64,000 nucleotides of DNA from JBPYFK01 sp051984675 (GCA_051984675.1 JBPYFK010000156.1:1-64000), one strand, 5' to 3'; counted from the first letter of the stretch, positions 41,546-50,941 are shown. Notes: a model not told the origin generated them from the sequence alone. Program-made: numbers and translations.

Positions 41546-41681
41546 CGCCGCCAGTACAGCACTGCGGAGTCGCGATGTCGGTAGGCAATCCTACTCAACG
41601 CGGAGCCAGCCTCCACGTGAAGATCCACAATAGACGCTCGGTCCGTTCCTGGTTCGACTACGACTGAGCTGAGGACGGCTA

Positions 41682-42653
41682 CTACAACCAGTCGCGTTTC
41701 TTGAACAGGACGTAGAGTCCCCCGGACAAGCCGATGATGGCGATCGTCGAGGCCCAGAAACCCCATTCCACCTGGAAACCGGGGTAGGGCACGTTCTGCC
41801 CGTAGAACCCCGTGACGGCGGTGGGCACGGCGATGATGGCGGCCCAGCTGGTCACCTTCTTCATGATCGTGTTGAGGTGGTAACCCTGGATGTTCAGCTG
41901 GGTTTCCCGGATCGTCGTGATCAGGTCCCGCAGCGACTCGGTCCATTCGGACGCCCGAAGGACGTGGTCGTAGACGTCCTGGAAATACGGCACCATCGCC
42001 TCGTCGAGCAGGTGCAGGTCGCGGCGCATCAGCGAGTTGACCACCTCCCGCATCGGGAGGACCACGCGGCGTAGCCGGACCAGGCTCTTGCGTAGGCGCA
42101 ACGAGCGGCGCTGGACGTCGTGGTGGTCGGGCCGATCGTCGAAGACGAGGTCTTCGAGCGCCTCGATCTCCTCGTCCAGCGTCTGTGCGGCCTGGAAATG
42201 ACCGTCGACGATGTAGTCGAGCAGGCCGTGAATCAGGTAGGCCACCCCGGACTTGGCCATCTCCGTCGACGAATCCCACCGCTGCAGCACGGAGTCGATC
42301 GCGAACGACTCGTCCTTGCGCACCGTCACCAGCGCACGGTCGGTGATGAAGGCAGCGAGCTCCGAGGTCGCCAGCCCACCGGTCGCTTCATCGAAGCGCA
42401 CGGCGTAGGCGGTGAGGAAGGAGTGTGAGTCGTAGCGGTCCAGCTTCGGGCGCTGATGCTCGTGGACGGCGTCTTCCACCGCCAGCTCGTGCAACCCGAG
42501 TTCCTCGCTGATCGTGCTCAGTTCCGACTCGTTCGGTGCGCAGAAGTCCAACCAGACCGTCGCCTGTGGATCTTCCAGGTAGTCGGAAACGTCCGCTACG
42601 GGAAAGTCCTCCCGTTCGAGTACGCCGTTTCGATACAAGCGGGTTCGGGCCAT
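41682..42653 (-). CDS. CorA-family divalent-cation transporter with a GQN filter
   Basis: This is 323 residues. A large cytoplasmic alpha/beta domain (WLDFCAPNESELSTISEELGLHELAVEDAVHEHQRPKLDRYDSHSFL) is followed by long helices and two C-terminal membrane helices (SWAAIIAVPTAVTGFYGQN; FWASTIAIIGLSGGLYVLF), then KKRDW. In classical CorA the end of helix 1 is YGMN, the Mg2+ selectivity signature. Here it reads YGQN, so ion preference may differ (for example Zn2+ or a regulated variant). Length and fold are otherwise normal. Confidence 0.9.
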   Translation of the reverse strand: MARTRLYRNGVLEREDFPVADVSDYLEDPQATVWLDFCAPNESELSTISEELGLHELAVEDAVHEHQRPKLDRYDSHSFLTAYAVRFDEATGGLATSELAAFITDRALVTVRKDESFAIDSVLQRWDSSTEMAKSGVAYLIHGLLDYIVDGHFQAAQTLDEEIEALEDLVFDDRPDHHDVQRRSLRLRKSLVRLRRVVLPMREVVNSLMRRDLHLLDEAMVPYFQDVYDHVLRASEWTESLRDLITTIRETQLNIQGYHLNTIMKKVTSWAAIIAVPTAVTGFYGQNVPYPGFQVEWGFWASTIAIIGLSGGLYVLFKKRDWL

Positions 42654-42713
42654 GGCCGCTCACAGTATCGGCCGGTCGCGGGGAAACGGAAGGTCAGGCG
42701 GCAGCGGTCCGCA

Positions 42714-43919
42714 CTACCCGTCCCAGGTGTGAAACAGCAGCCCGGGGTGGGGTTTGGGACGGAATGACGTCGACTTGCACGGCAGCCGCAGTCCCGCCGC
42801 GGCCGCGGTGACGAGGTCGGCGTGCCGGGGAGGTGCCAGCAGAACCGCGACACCGCCATACTCGCGGACCTGGTCAAGCGCCTTGGTCGGACTCGACTCG
42901 TACCAGACGTGCGAGGGCGCGTCCGGTGTCTTCCACAACGCTTCGATGAGGCTCGCGTGCAGCACACCGAGGTGCATCCGCCTGAGCGGCGCTGGCCAGC
43001 GCTCCAGGGTATGCGCCAGGAACCGCTGGTCAGGGTCGGTGAGCAGGAACACGCCGCGCGGGGCGGCGACGACAAAGGCAGGACCACGGCGAGCCTGCTG
43101 CTTGAGCGTGCGCAGCCACGCCGTCAAGTCCCCGCCGAGCGGGGTGACGCGAAAGGGCCCGGTCGCGGCGCGCAGCGCCTGCGCGGGGTCGGTCGACGGC
43201 AGCACCCGGTGGATTGGCGCGAGCTGCGGCCGGTACTGCCGGACATCCACCAGCAGACCGGAGGTCATCTCCCACGGACCCTCGGCGTAGCCCTCGGCGA
43301 CGAGCTGCCGGCGCAGCTGGCGGGCGGCGGCGAGGCGGTGGTGGCCGTCCGCGAGGAACGCCGGCCGGCGGCTGAGTTCGTCACGGATGTCGTCCGCAAC
43401 GTCACGGTCTGTGATGGGCCAAAGGCGGTGCCGTTGCCCGTCCGAGCCGAGGACGTCGGTGACGGGCGGCTGGCGAGTGGCCGCCGCCAGGTGGCTGGAG
43501 GCGCGGCCGTCGCCGGAGTACGCGAGCAGCAGCGGGTCCATGCTCATCTCGCCGGTGCGGAGCAACTCGGCGATGCCATCGACCCGGTCCGGCAGGATCC
43601 GCTCGTGGGGGAGCAGCGTGCTGTCCACATGCACGGCGGCGACCAGTCCGCGCTGGCTTCCGCGCGGCCCGGATTGCTCGTAGGCGTACAACGCCGGCGA
43701 ATGATCGCGGACAACCGCGCCGGACCGTTGCCACGCGCGGAAGGTGTTCGCGGCCTCCAACGCCGAGGTGTAGCGGTGCCCGGCGTCCTGGTCCCACGGG
43801 GTGGCGTACCGGGCCGCCAGCCGTCGCAGCTCATGGTCCGCGACACGCCACGCGCGAAAGGGGAAGACCTCGATACCGGGTGCGGGTGGGGTGCTGGGTG
43901 TGCTGTGGGCGTCGTGCAC
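42714..43919 (-). CDS. DUF1015 family protein
   Basis: This is about 401 residues from GTG 43919 (HDAHSTPSTPPAPGIEVFPFRAWRV). The frame upstream of it, up to 44078, looks non-coding. The DUF1015 core is recognisable: YATPWDQDAGHRYTSALEAANTFRAW, ALYAYEQSGPRGSQRGLVAAVHV, LLAYSGDG and ADGHHRLAAARQL near residue 225. The family includes proteins proposed to act as serine kinases or in actinobacterial metabolism, but no activity is assured. It is not obviously in an operon. Confidence 0.75.
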   Translation of the reverse strand: MHDAHSTPSTPPAPGIEVFPFRAWRVADHELRRLAARYATPWDQDAGHRYTSALEAANTFRAWQRSGAVVRDHSPALYAYEQSGPRGSQRGLVAAVHVDSTLLPHERILPDRVDGIAELLRTGEMSMDPLLLAYSGDGRASSHLAAATRQPPVTDVLGSDGQRHRLWPITDRDVADDIRDELSRRPAFLADGHHRLAAARQLRRQLVAEGYAEGPWEMTSGLLVDVRQYRPQLAPIHRVLPSTDPAQALRAATGPFRVTPLGGDLTAWLRTLKQQARRGPAFVVAAPRGVFLLTDPDQRFLAHTLERWPAPLRRMHLGVLHASLIEALWKTPDAPSHVWYESSPTKALDQVREYGGVAVLLAPPRHADLVTAAAAGLRLPCKSTSFRPKPHPGLLFHTWDG

Positions 43920-44096
43920 GGCACCAGTGTCCTCAGGCCGGAATGTGCTCTCGCGAACCGGGCGGCTCGCCAGCAGCCCGGCGAACCGGTGACCGCGTTG
44001 GCCGCGATCATCCGCGCTGGTGATCCATGTCGACCACGGACGTGGATTTCCCCTATTGACGGGGGAGTTCGCCATCATCCACAGGTGACGCCCAGG

Positions 44097-45281
44097 TCAT
44101 TCGCGAGTGAACCAGGCATACCAGTCGCGGCTGGAGGGAGAAAGGTAGTGTTGCGGCGGAAGTTTCTGCGCCGGATACAGCCGGAATCCCGATGCCCCCG
44201 TCGCCGCTGGGTGGAAGTACACGCCGCTGATCCAGTCCGGGTTGATGTCCAGCTCCATGCCCCGCACCACGCCGGCAGCCCGCAGGATGTTTCCCAGCGT
44301 GCACACCGACAGCGCTGGGCCCGCCACGTACACCTCGGCGCCGTCGGCGGTGACACCGAAAGCGGACCGGTCGATGTAGGCGGCATTACCGACCGTCACA
44401 CCCCATTCGTCACTGCCGCCGGTCTGGCAGGTGGGGTTGACCTGGCCGTTGTCCACCAGTGGCACGAGGTTCTGCCGCACGCTGACGACCTCCGGGGTCA
44501 TGCGCACTTCCTGGTTCCAGGTGCCCACCTCGGCGGTGCCGTCCTTGCGCAGTACCAGGCTGGCGGCGCCGTCGGCCAGCGGTGCCACGGTGTGGCCTTC
44601 GCTGTAATAGCCGCCGTGGCTCTCGTTGCGCGGCAGGCGGAAACCGCCGTTGAACGCGGCGGCCACGGAATGCTGCTCGGCCGGGGTCAGCGAGGAGGCT
44701 GCCTGCCAGGAGCCGCCGGGATCGCTGGTGCCGGGGCGCAACTGACCCCGGACCAGGGTGCGGTCCATCCACATCACGCCGGCCAGGTAGGACGTGTGTT
44801 GCGCGTCCGGGCGCACCTGGGCCACCCGGACGGCTGGTTGCCCGTGGACGGTGGTCACGGTCTGCCACTGGCCTTCGCCGGGCAGGGGGACGCCCCCGGC
44901 CAGGTTCGGGATCGGCGCGGGAGCAGGCAGTCCGAGGGCGGGCGCTTGGCGGGGTTTGGGCAGCGGAGGCGCGGGAGCCACCACGCCCTGGGCGACCGGA
45001 ATGCCACCAGGCGGCGCTCCACCCACCCGAGGCTTTTCTTCCTGGTACTGCTGCTGTTCGAGGTACGTGACGACGCCGCCAAGACCGTGGTCGCGCGCCC
45101 ACTCCGCGAGCCGAGCCGGCGTACTGTCCGACCCGGGTGCGGCTAGCACGCGACCGACCGACCAGCCGACCAGCACAACGAACACGCAGAGTATGGCGAG
45201 GCCGCTTAGCGACACTCGGCGTAGCCAGGGGCGCCGTAATCGGGGCTCAAACGACCGCACGCGCCTATCTTGCACTGCCAC
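44097..45281 (-). CDS. Membrane-anchored phosphodiester glycosidase-family protein
   Basis: This is 394 residues. After a basic N-terminus, one helix (VSLSGLAILCVFVVLVGWSVGRVLA) anchors or exports the protein. A Pro-rich linker (residues about 90-130) leads to a NAGPA/phosphodiester-glycosidase domain: AAFNGGFRLPRNESHGGYYSEGHTV, LVLRKDGTAEVGTWNQEV, MELDINPDWISGVYF and a C-terminal WFTRE. It acts on the cell surface, probably on a sugar phosphodiester. It overlaps the sulfotransferase stop by 17 bp, so it may be co-transcribed with the sulfation genes. Confidence 0.8.
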   Translation of the reverse strand: MAVQDRRVRSFEPRLRRPWLRRVSLSGLAILCVFVVLVGWSVGRVLAAPGSDSTPARLAEWARDHGLGGVVTYLEQQQYQEEKPRVGGAPPGGIPVAQGVVAPAPPLPKPRQAPALGLPAPAPIPNLAGGVPLPGEGQWQTVTTVHGQPAVRVAQVRPDAQHTSYLAGVMWMDRTLVRGQLRPGTSDPGGSWQAASSLTPAEQHSVAAAFNGGFRLPRNESHGGYYSEGHTVAPLADGAASLVLRKDGTAEVGTWNQEVRMTPEVVSVRQNLVPLVDNGQVNPTCQTGGSDEWGVTVGNAAYIDRSAFGVTADGAEVYVAGPALSVCTLGNILRAAGVVRGMELDINPDWISGVYFHPAATGASGFRLYPAQKLPPQHYLSPSSRDWYAWFTRE

Positions 45282-46005
45282 GCTCGGGTGATCGCGGGCC
45301 CCCCTTCAGGTGACCGGACGAGGCCGGGATGTCGGGGTGGTCGAACGGCGACGGGAACCGGCCTTCCCGCCGGATACGTGCGATCAGCTCGGGCATCGAA
45401 CCGGTGTCGTTGATGTGCGGGAAATCCTCGGCCGGAACGTCGACGCCGAGGAACTCGCACAGTGGCCGCCAGCCCTCGCTGACGTGGAAGACCAGCAGGC
45501 GCTCCGGCGGTACGGTGGCGCGGACCTCGGCGTTGTGCTTGGTGAAGACCTCGATCGCGTGGGCGCGGTCGGCGAAGCGACCGGCGAACGTGCCGTCCCA
45601 GATCATCCTCCTGATCGTGGGGCGGAGGCGATCGATCACGACGTCCTCGTCTGTCCCGGACCCGGGGGTGTCATTCGTGCCGATCTGGTAGATAGTGTTG
45701 TACGTGCTTTCGTACCACCGATCGGGATCACGCTCGGTGAGGATCACCTTCGACTCCGGGTAGTGGCCGACGAGCTCGCGCCAGAACGCGCATCCCGGCC
45801 AGTCCACAGTGGACTGATAACCCGCGAAGGTCTCGTCCCACGCGACGTTCTCCCCGCTGAGTGCACGTCTCCAGTCGTGGACACGCTCAGGCTCGGCCAG
45901 CAGCTCGTACATGTGGTAACAGGGCCCGAATCCCAGATGGTCCAGTGCGGCCTTCAGGGAGGCGGTCCCGGTACGGCCGAAACCAGCGCCAATGACCTTC
46001 ATCAT
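45265..46005 (-). CDS. PAPS-dependent sulfotransferase family protein
   Basis: This is 246 residues. The N-terminal GFGRTGTASLKAALDHLG is the PAPS 5'-phosphosulfate-binding loop. YPESKVILTERDPDRWYES, near residue 85, corresponds to the 3'-phosphate-binding segment. The remaining blocks (DWPGCAFWRELV; FHVSEGWRPLCEFLGVDVP; FPHIND) are those of the large bacterial P-loop sulfotransferase family found in actinomycetes. The acceptor is unknown. It lies 83 bp after cysN, in the same direction as a complete PAPS-producing operon, which supplies its cofactor. Confidence 0.85.
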   Translation of the reverse strand: MMKVIGAGFGRTGTASLKAALDHLGFGPCYHMYELLAEPERVHDWRRALSGENVAWDETFAGYQSTVDWPGCAFWRELVGHYPESKVILTERDPDRWYESTYNTIYQIGTNDTPGSGTDEDVVIDRLRPTIRRMIWDGTFAGRFADRAHAIEVFTKHNAEVRATVPPERLLVFHVSEGWRPLCEFLGVDVPAEDFPHINDTGSMPELIARIRREGRFPSPFDHPDIPASSGHLKGGPRSPERGSAR

Positions 46006-46038
46006 CGCGGTCTTCCTTCCTTACCCGTTAGATGGGCC

Positions 46039-46082
46039 CCCGTTTCCGTTGGTCCCGTTTGCGTTGGGCCGCTTCCGTTGGA
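46039..46082. repeat. Three imperfect 14-15-bp tandem units before the sulfotransferase
   Basis: The units CCCGTTTCCGTTGGT, CCCGTTTGCGTTGGG and CCGCTTCCGTTGGA are head to tail in the 83-bp gap between cysN and the sulfotransferase. The role is unknown and could be chance slippage. Confidence 0.55.
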
Positions 46083-46088
46083 CACGGG

Positions 46089-47357
46089 TCAGCTGGTTCG
46101 TGTGATCACGACGGCGCCGGCGGTGGCATGGGTTACCTCGTCGACGAGGATGCCGCCCCCGGTGTGCCGGTTGCGTGCGTATGCGTCGCAAAACACCGGT
46201 TCCGCGAGTTCCACCCGCACCGAGCCGATGTCGTTGAGCCGCAGTTCGGGGGCACCTTCGCGGGCCTTCGTCGTGACATCCAGGCGGTGGTTCAGTCGGG
46301 TCACGACCGCGTGTGTCGTCCGGGTGGTGTGCTTGAACATCAGCCGCGACCCCTCGCGAAGGACGGGCTCGGCGGTCAGCCAGCACACCATGGCGTCGAA
46401 TGACCAGGTGGTGGTTGGTGCGTCGTCCGGGTCGCAGAGCATGTCTCCGCGGCTGATGCCGATCGGATCGTTCGTCCGCACGGATACCGACAACGGCGGA
46501 CCGGCTTCCGGCAACGATCCGTCCTTAGTGTCGATGCTCGCGACGCGGGTGGTGCGTCCAGAGGGGAGGTGGAGCAGTTCACCGCCCGCGACCAACCTTC
46601 CACCGGTGACTTGCCCGGCATAAAGGTTCGCACCGGACGTGGAATGGAGGACGGACTGCACGGGATACCGCAGACCGCCGCCGGCCCACGCCGAAGCCAC
46701 CGGTACCCGTTCGAGATGTTCCAGCAGCGTGGGACCCTGATACCAGGGCATGGCGCCGGATCGGTTGACGACGTTGTCGCCGTGCAGTGCCGAAACCGGG
46801 ATCTTCGTGACCGCGTCCACCGTGAGACCACTCGCGAAGTCGTCGAACGCACGCGCGATCCGCGCGAAAGCGTCTTGGTCATACCCGACCAGATCCATCT
46901 TGTTCACCGCGAGCACGAGATGCGGGACGCGAAGGAGACCCGCCACCACGGCGTGCCGGCGGCTCTGCTCGGTGAGCCCGTGACGTGCGTCGACCAGCAC
47001 GACCGCGAGATCCGAGTTCGACGCGCCCGTGACCATGTTGCGGGTGTATTCCGCATGGCCCGGAGTGTCGGCCAGGATGAAGGCGCGGGCAGCGGTCTCG
47101 AAATAGCGGTGCGCGACATCGATGGTGATGCCTTGCTCCCGTTCGGCCCGCAGGCCGTCGGTGAGCAGGGCGAGGTCGGGACCCACGTCGTCGCGGTCCC
47201 GGCTGGCGCGCTCAACCGCTTCCAGCTGGTCGGTCAGCAACGACTTCGAATCGTGCAGCAACCGACCAATGAGCGTACTCTTGCCCGCGTCGACCGCTCC
47301 CGCAGTGGCGAAACGCAGCAACCCGCGGGAGAGCATCGGGGTTTCGGGCTGCGCCAT
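46089..47357 (-). CDS. cysN: Sulfate adenylyltransferase GTPase subunit
   Basis: This is 422 residues. It is an EF-Tu-like GTPase with AGAVDAGKSTLIGRLLHDS (P-loop), GITIDVAHRYFET (switch I), ADTPGHAEYTRNMVTGAS (G3) and NKMDLVG (G4), followed by two beta-barrel domains. It drives ATP sulfurylation by CysD. There is no fused APS kinase domain at the C-terminus, unlike mycobacterial CysNC; that activity is supplied by the separate fusion gene at 49025. The start overlaps the cysD stop by one base. Confidence 0.93.
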   Translation of the reverse strand: MAQPETPMLSRGLLRFATAGAVDAGKSTLIGRLLHDSKSLLTDQLEAVERASRDRDDVGPDLALLTDGLRAEREQGITIDVAHRYFETAARAFILADTPGHAEYTRNMVTGASNSDLAVVLVDARHGLTEQSRRHAVVAGLLRVPHLVLAVNKMDLVGYDQDAFARIARAFDDFASGLTVDAVTKIPVSALHGDNVVNRSGAMPWYQGPTLLEHLERVPVASAWAGGGLRYPVQSVLHSTSGANLYAGQVTGGRLVAGGELLHLPSGRTTRVASIDTKDGSLPEAGPPLSVSVRTNDPIGISRGDMLCDPDDAPTTTWSFDAMVCWLTAEPVLREGSRLMFKHTTRTTHAVVTRLNHRLDVTTKAREGAPELRLNDIGSVRVELAEPVFCDAYARNRHTGGGILVDEVTHATAGAVVITRTS

Positions 47358-48286
47358 CAGAAGTACCCTTCCCGCTTGCGGTCCTCCATCGCCGCCGACC
47401 CGGCGCGATCATCGGCGCGGGTCTGCCCGCGTTCCGACAGCCGCGTCGCGAGGATCTCCGCGAGGACTTCACGGACGGTCGTCGCCGTGGATTCCACGGC
47501 TCCGGTGCACGTCATATCGCCCACCGTCCGAAACCGCACCCATCGCTCGCTGAGGTGCTCGCCCGCTGTGCGAGTCACATAGGGACTGTCGGCGACCAAC
47601 ATCCCGTCACGTTCGAAGACCTTGCGCCGGTGCGCGAAGTACAGCGACGGGATCTCCACGGCAGAGTGCTCGATGTAGGACCAGACATCCCGCTCGGTCC
47701 AGTTGGACAGCGGGAAGGCACGAACGTGCTCGCCCGGGTGGATCCGCGTGTTGAACACGTTCCACAACTCGGGACGCTGGTTGCCCGGGTCCCACTGGCC
47801 CCGGGCGTTCCTGAAGGACAGCACCCGTTCCTTGGCGCGTGCACGCTCCTCGTCCCGACGCGCTCCGCCGTAGAGAGCGTCGAACCCGTGCTCGCGCACC
47901 GTATCCAGCAGCGTGACCGATTGCGCGCGGTTGCGCGTCGGCCAGCGCCCGCCCGCCTCGGTGACACGACCGGCGTCGATCGAGTCCTGCACTGAAGCGA
48001 TCAGTGCTCGCACGCCGAGCTCCGCGAGCCGGCGGTCCCGGAACCCCAACACTTCGGGGAAGTTGTGTCCGGTGTCGACATGCAGCACCGGCAAAGGAAT
48101 CTGGCCCGGCCAGAACGCCTTCTCCGCCAGCCGCAGCAGAACGGCGGAGTCCTTGCCGCCGGAGAACAGCAAGGCGGGACGCCGGAACTCGGCCGCGACC
48201 TCGCGAAGAACGTGGATGGCCTCGGCCTCAAGGCAATCCAGTCTGGACGGTTCCAGGTCGTCGGGGCGGGACGGGTGAGACATCAT
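47357..48286 (-). CDS. cysD: Sulfate adenylyltransferase subunit 2
   Basis: This is 309 residues from the ATG at 48286, with GGAGGGG upstream and overlapping the cysQ stop (ATGA). PP-loop ATP pyrophosphatase motifs are present: LLFSGGKDSAVLLRLAEKAFWP and LHVDTGHNFPEVLGFRD. GGARRDEERARAKER follows, then the C-terminal GDMTCTGAVESTATTVREVL with the conserved Cys and Glu. It makes adenosine 5'-phosphosulfate with CysN. Confidence 0.94.
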   Translation of the reverse strand: MMSHPSRPDDLEPSRLDCLEAEAIHVLREVAAEFRRPALLFSGGKDSAVLLRLAEKAFWPGQIPLPVLHVDTGHNFPEVLGFRDRRLAELGVRALIASVQDSIDAGRVTEAGGRWPTRNRAQSVTLLDTVREHGFDALYGGARRDEERARAKERVLSFRNARGQWDPGNQRPELWNVFNTRIHPGEHVRAFPLSNWTERDVWSYIEHSAVEIPSLYFAHRRKVFERDGMLVADSPYVTRTAGEHLSERWVRFRTVGDMTCTGAVESTATTVREVLAEILATRLSERGQTRADDRAGSAAMEDRKREGYF

Positions 48287-49035
48287 GTCCCCTCCACGTC
48301 GTCCAGAGCCTCCAGGAGTGCCTCCGCACAGTCGGGATGGCACACCAACAGATCGGGTAACCACGGTTCAGGCTGGTTGTAGACCAGCGGTGCACCGTCG
48401 AGGCGGGAAGTGTGCAGTCCCACCGCCTGTGCGACCGCGACCGGAGCGGCGGAATCCCACTCGTACTGCCCGCCCGCATGCACATACGCCTCCACGTCGC
48501 CGAGAACGACGGCAGCGATCTTCGCCCCGGCCGAACCCATGGGGACGGTCGTCGCGCCTACGCTCGCGGCGAGCGTGTCCACGAACGTGGGCGGCCGGCT
48601 TCGGCTCACGGCGATGCGCATCCGACCATCGCCGCGCGCGGGACGCCGTGGCAGGTGCATCGTGCTCAGAACCGTGTCCCGCGCCGGCAGAGCGACGGCG
48701 CCGGCGACGAGCCGCGTGCCGTGAGCCAGGGCCACATGCACCGCCCAGTCATCGCGACCGCGCTCACCGAACTCGCGGGTACCGTCCAGCGGGTCCACGA
48801 TCCAGACCCGGCTGCCGGGCTCACGCGGCGTTCCGGCGGTGCCGTGTTCGGAGACGATCGAGTCCCCGGGACGGTGTTCCATCAGCTCCTCGACCAGGAG
48901 CTGATGGCTGCCGTGATCGCCCTCGTCGCGCAGCTCGTCCGCAGTGGATGACCGGCTACCATCCCGGAGGTTGACGAGGTACCGACCGGCCGTGCTCACA
49001 AGTTCGTGCGCGAGGGCGTGGTCGTCAATGGTCAT
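48283..49035 (-). CDS. cysQ: CysQ-type 3'-phosphoadenosine phosphatase (inositol monophosphatase family)
   Basis: This is 250 residues. Metal-binding motifs are SEHG (Glu), WIVDPLDGTREF (DPLDGT) and QYEWDSAAP (WD). These define the Li+-sensitive inositol-monophosphatase superfamily, CysQ branch. It removes the 3'-phosphate from PAP, the by-product of sulfotransfer, or from excess PAPS. It is embedded between the APS-kinase fusion and cysD with overlaps on both sides, so its stoichiometry is tied to PAPS synthesis. Confidence 0.88.
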   Translation of the reverse strand: MTIDDHALAHELVSTAGRYLVNLRDGSRSSTADELRDEGDHGSHQLLVEELMEHRPGDSIVSEHGTAGTPREPGSRVWIVDPLDGTREFGERGRDDWAVHVALAHGTRLVAGAVALPARDTVLSTMHLPRRPARGDGRMRIAVSRSRPPTFVDTLAASVGATTVPMGSAGAKIAAVVLGDVEAYVHAGGQYEWDSAAPVAVAQAVGLHTSRLDGAPLVYNQPEPWLPDLLVCHPDCAEALLEALDDVEGT

Positions 49036-50530
49036 GCGCAGTTTCCTCCTCCGCGCCGCTGGTGGGACGCACCCAGCCGTGCGCTCGCAACAAGTCCATG
49101 ATCTGGAACACCGCCCCCTCGGGAGTCAGCTTCGCGGTGTCCAGCACGAGATCCGCGTCTTCGGGTGATTCATACGGCGCGGACACCCCTGTGAACTCGG
49201 GCAGGTCCCCGCTTCGAGCACTGGCGTACAGCCCCTTGCGGTCCCGTCGCTCACACTCCTCCAGCGAGGTGGCGACATACACGAGCACGAACCCGCCGAC
49301 CTCCCCGACCATCCGGCGTACTTCCGCACGGTCGGCGGCATAGGGCGCGATCGCAGCGCAAATCGCCGTACCGCCGTGCCGGGTGACCTCCGCCGCGACC
49401 CACCCGATGCGGCGCACGTTGCGGCTACGGTCCTCCGGGGAAAAGCCGAGGCCCTCCGAGAGGTTCCGGCGCACGACGTCGCCATCGAGGAGCGTGACAC
49501 AACGGTGGTCGCGCAGCGCGAGCTCGTCCTTGAGCTGCCGGGCTATCGTGGACTTTCCTGCGCCGGACAGGCCGGTGAACAGGACGGTGAACCCGCGTCC
49601 GGTCAGCGGCGGATGCGCCTCCTTCTGGTGGACGGCGATTCTGGGCGTGGTAAACCACTGAGGCAGTGCGGCGCCACGATCGAGAAGCGCGGTGAGCTCT
49701 TCCTCGCTGAGATCGGCCTGCCGCTGATCAGCCGGTATCCACTCGGTCGGTCGCCACCGGTTTCGCCGGTCCCTGGCCATCGGTGGCGGCGCGATGGTGG
49801 GGATCGGGGATCGGTCGGTGAGGTGGTCGGTGAGCAGGTGCGTGGCGCCGTAAGCGGCTGCGATGTGCGCGATGAGCAACACGTTGCGGTCAGCGCCGGG
49901 CGGCCGCTCCCACGGAATGGGCACGATAGTGGTATGGCGAGGTAACTGTGGTTTCGCTGCCAGAATCCCGCGCACCAGGGCCTCGGGTCGTGGCCCGACC
50001 AGGCGTGGCAACACAAGAACCGAAGCACCGAGTTCCCCGACGACATGGCGAATTTGCGCAAGCCCGCGTCGATGGAGAGGCCGGCGCGGTGACACCGCGA
50101 GGACCGGAGCGTTGGGGAAGGCCGACCGCGACCGCACTGCCGCAGCGGGCGGGCGCAACCGGCCCAAGCTGCGACATCGCTCACCTTCCAGGGAGGCCAA
50201 CGGGCCGCTGAGGTAAGTCGCGACGTCATCCGACCACGTCGAGGCATTGCGGACAGCGGCCAGCCGTGCCCCCTCTGGATCGCGCAGCTCAATGGATTCG
50301 TATTCGGAGAAATCCGGTGGCACTCGCAGCAGAACCGGAATCGGCCACGGTGTTCCGTCGACGAGCTGTCCGTGCTCGAACACGGATTTCGTATCGGCGG
50401 CTCCGAGGAACCCGGTCAGTGGTGGATAAGCGCCATCAAGCAGCAACTCCAGATCGGCCAGCTCGGCCGAATCCGGCACCCAGATCGGTGGCCCCGTGCC
50501 TTTTGGTGTTCTGTTCGTGTTCACGCACAC
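49025..50530 (-). CDS. cysC: APS kinase fused to a degenerate ATP-sulfurylase domain
   Basis: This is about 501 residues if started at the GTG near 50530; GTG codons at 50533 and 50524 are equally possible. The N-terminal half begins like ATP sulfurylase (LADLELLLDGAYPPLTGFLGAAD; GTPWPIPVLLRV). However, the catalytic QTRNP-H-RAH block is replaced by VSPRRPLHRRG, and the later HAGPG-type loop is missing. The C-terminal about 190 residues are an intact APS kinase: LFTGLSGAGKSTIARQL, DGDVVRRNLSEGLGFSPEDR, and KGLYASARSGDLPEFTGVSAPYE. The product is PAPS from APS made by CysDN. Confidence 0.87.
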   Translation of the reverse strand: MCVNTNRTPKGTGPPIWVPDSAELADLELLLDGAYPPLTGFLGAADTKSVFEHGQLVDGTPWPIPVLLRVPPDFSEYESIELRDPEGARLAAVRNASTWSDDVATYLSGPLASLEGERCRSLGRLRPPAAAVRSRSAFPNAPVLAVSPRRPLHRRGLAQIRHVVGELGASVLVLPRLVGPRPEALVRGILAAKPQLPRHTTIVPIPWERPPGADRNVLLIAHIAAAYGATHLLTDHLTDRSPIPTIAPPPMARDRRNRWRPTEWIPADQRQADLSEEELTALLDRGAALPQWFTTPRIAVHQKEAHPPLTGRGFTVLFTGLSGAGKSTIARQLKDELALRDHRCVTLLDGDVVRRNLSEGLGFSPEDRSRNVRRIGWVAAEVTRHGGTAICAAIAPYAADRAEVRRMVGEVGGFVLVYVATSLEECERRDRKGLYASARSGDLPEFTGVSAPYESPEDADLVLDTAKLTPEGAVFQIMDLLRAHGWVRPTSGAEEETAHDH

Positions 50531-50941
50531 CACAGCCAGCGACGCCGCGCGTGCATTTCTCCGCGAGTGACTTTCGGCCCGATGACAGTCGTGCCCGGGT
50601 AATTGATACCCACCTCGTTTGGCATGTGACGCGACCTCCTTGCCGGACTGCAATCGCGTTCCGGCAGAGTGCCGATTCGCTGATCACGTTGTCAAGCCCA
50701 GCCCTTCGCGTCGTTCCAACTAACGTTTGGCTTCGAGGTCCAGTGTGGACGACGATGTGATGCTTTGGTTTTCCGACTTTCTGCGCTGTCTCCGCGCGCC
50801 ACGCTCGATTATCGGGGATGCGATATCGGGCTCGTTGATGCGAGCTTGAGACTACCGGGCGGGTTTTCGCCACGTGGTCTCGGTCTCATCGTGTACTGCT
50901 TAGGGTTCACGATCTGTTCCGCAAGATGAGGGGAGGAACCA
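50531..50941. other. Divergent intergenic region, sulfate operon / ketosynthase
   Basis: These 411 bp carry no gene that I can support. Two small inverted repeats are visible: TGCCGGA / TCCGGCA (50641-50666, 12-nt loop) and GCTCG / CGAGC (50830-50845). The last bases (GGGGAGGAACCA) are the ketosynthase ribosome site. Promoters for both directions must lie here, but I could not place them. Confidence 0.5.

Noticed and set aside
46021..46386. Minus-strand frame of 121 codons ending in the cysN-sulfotransferase gap
   Set aside because: It lies mostly inside cysN in another frame; only its last codons are intergenic and they come from the short tandem repeat.
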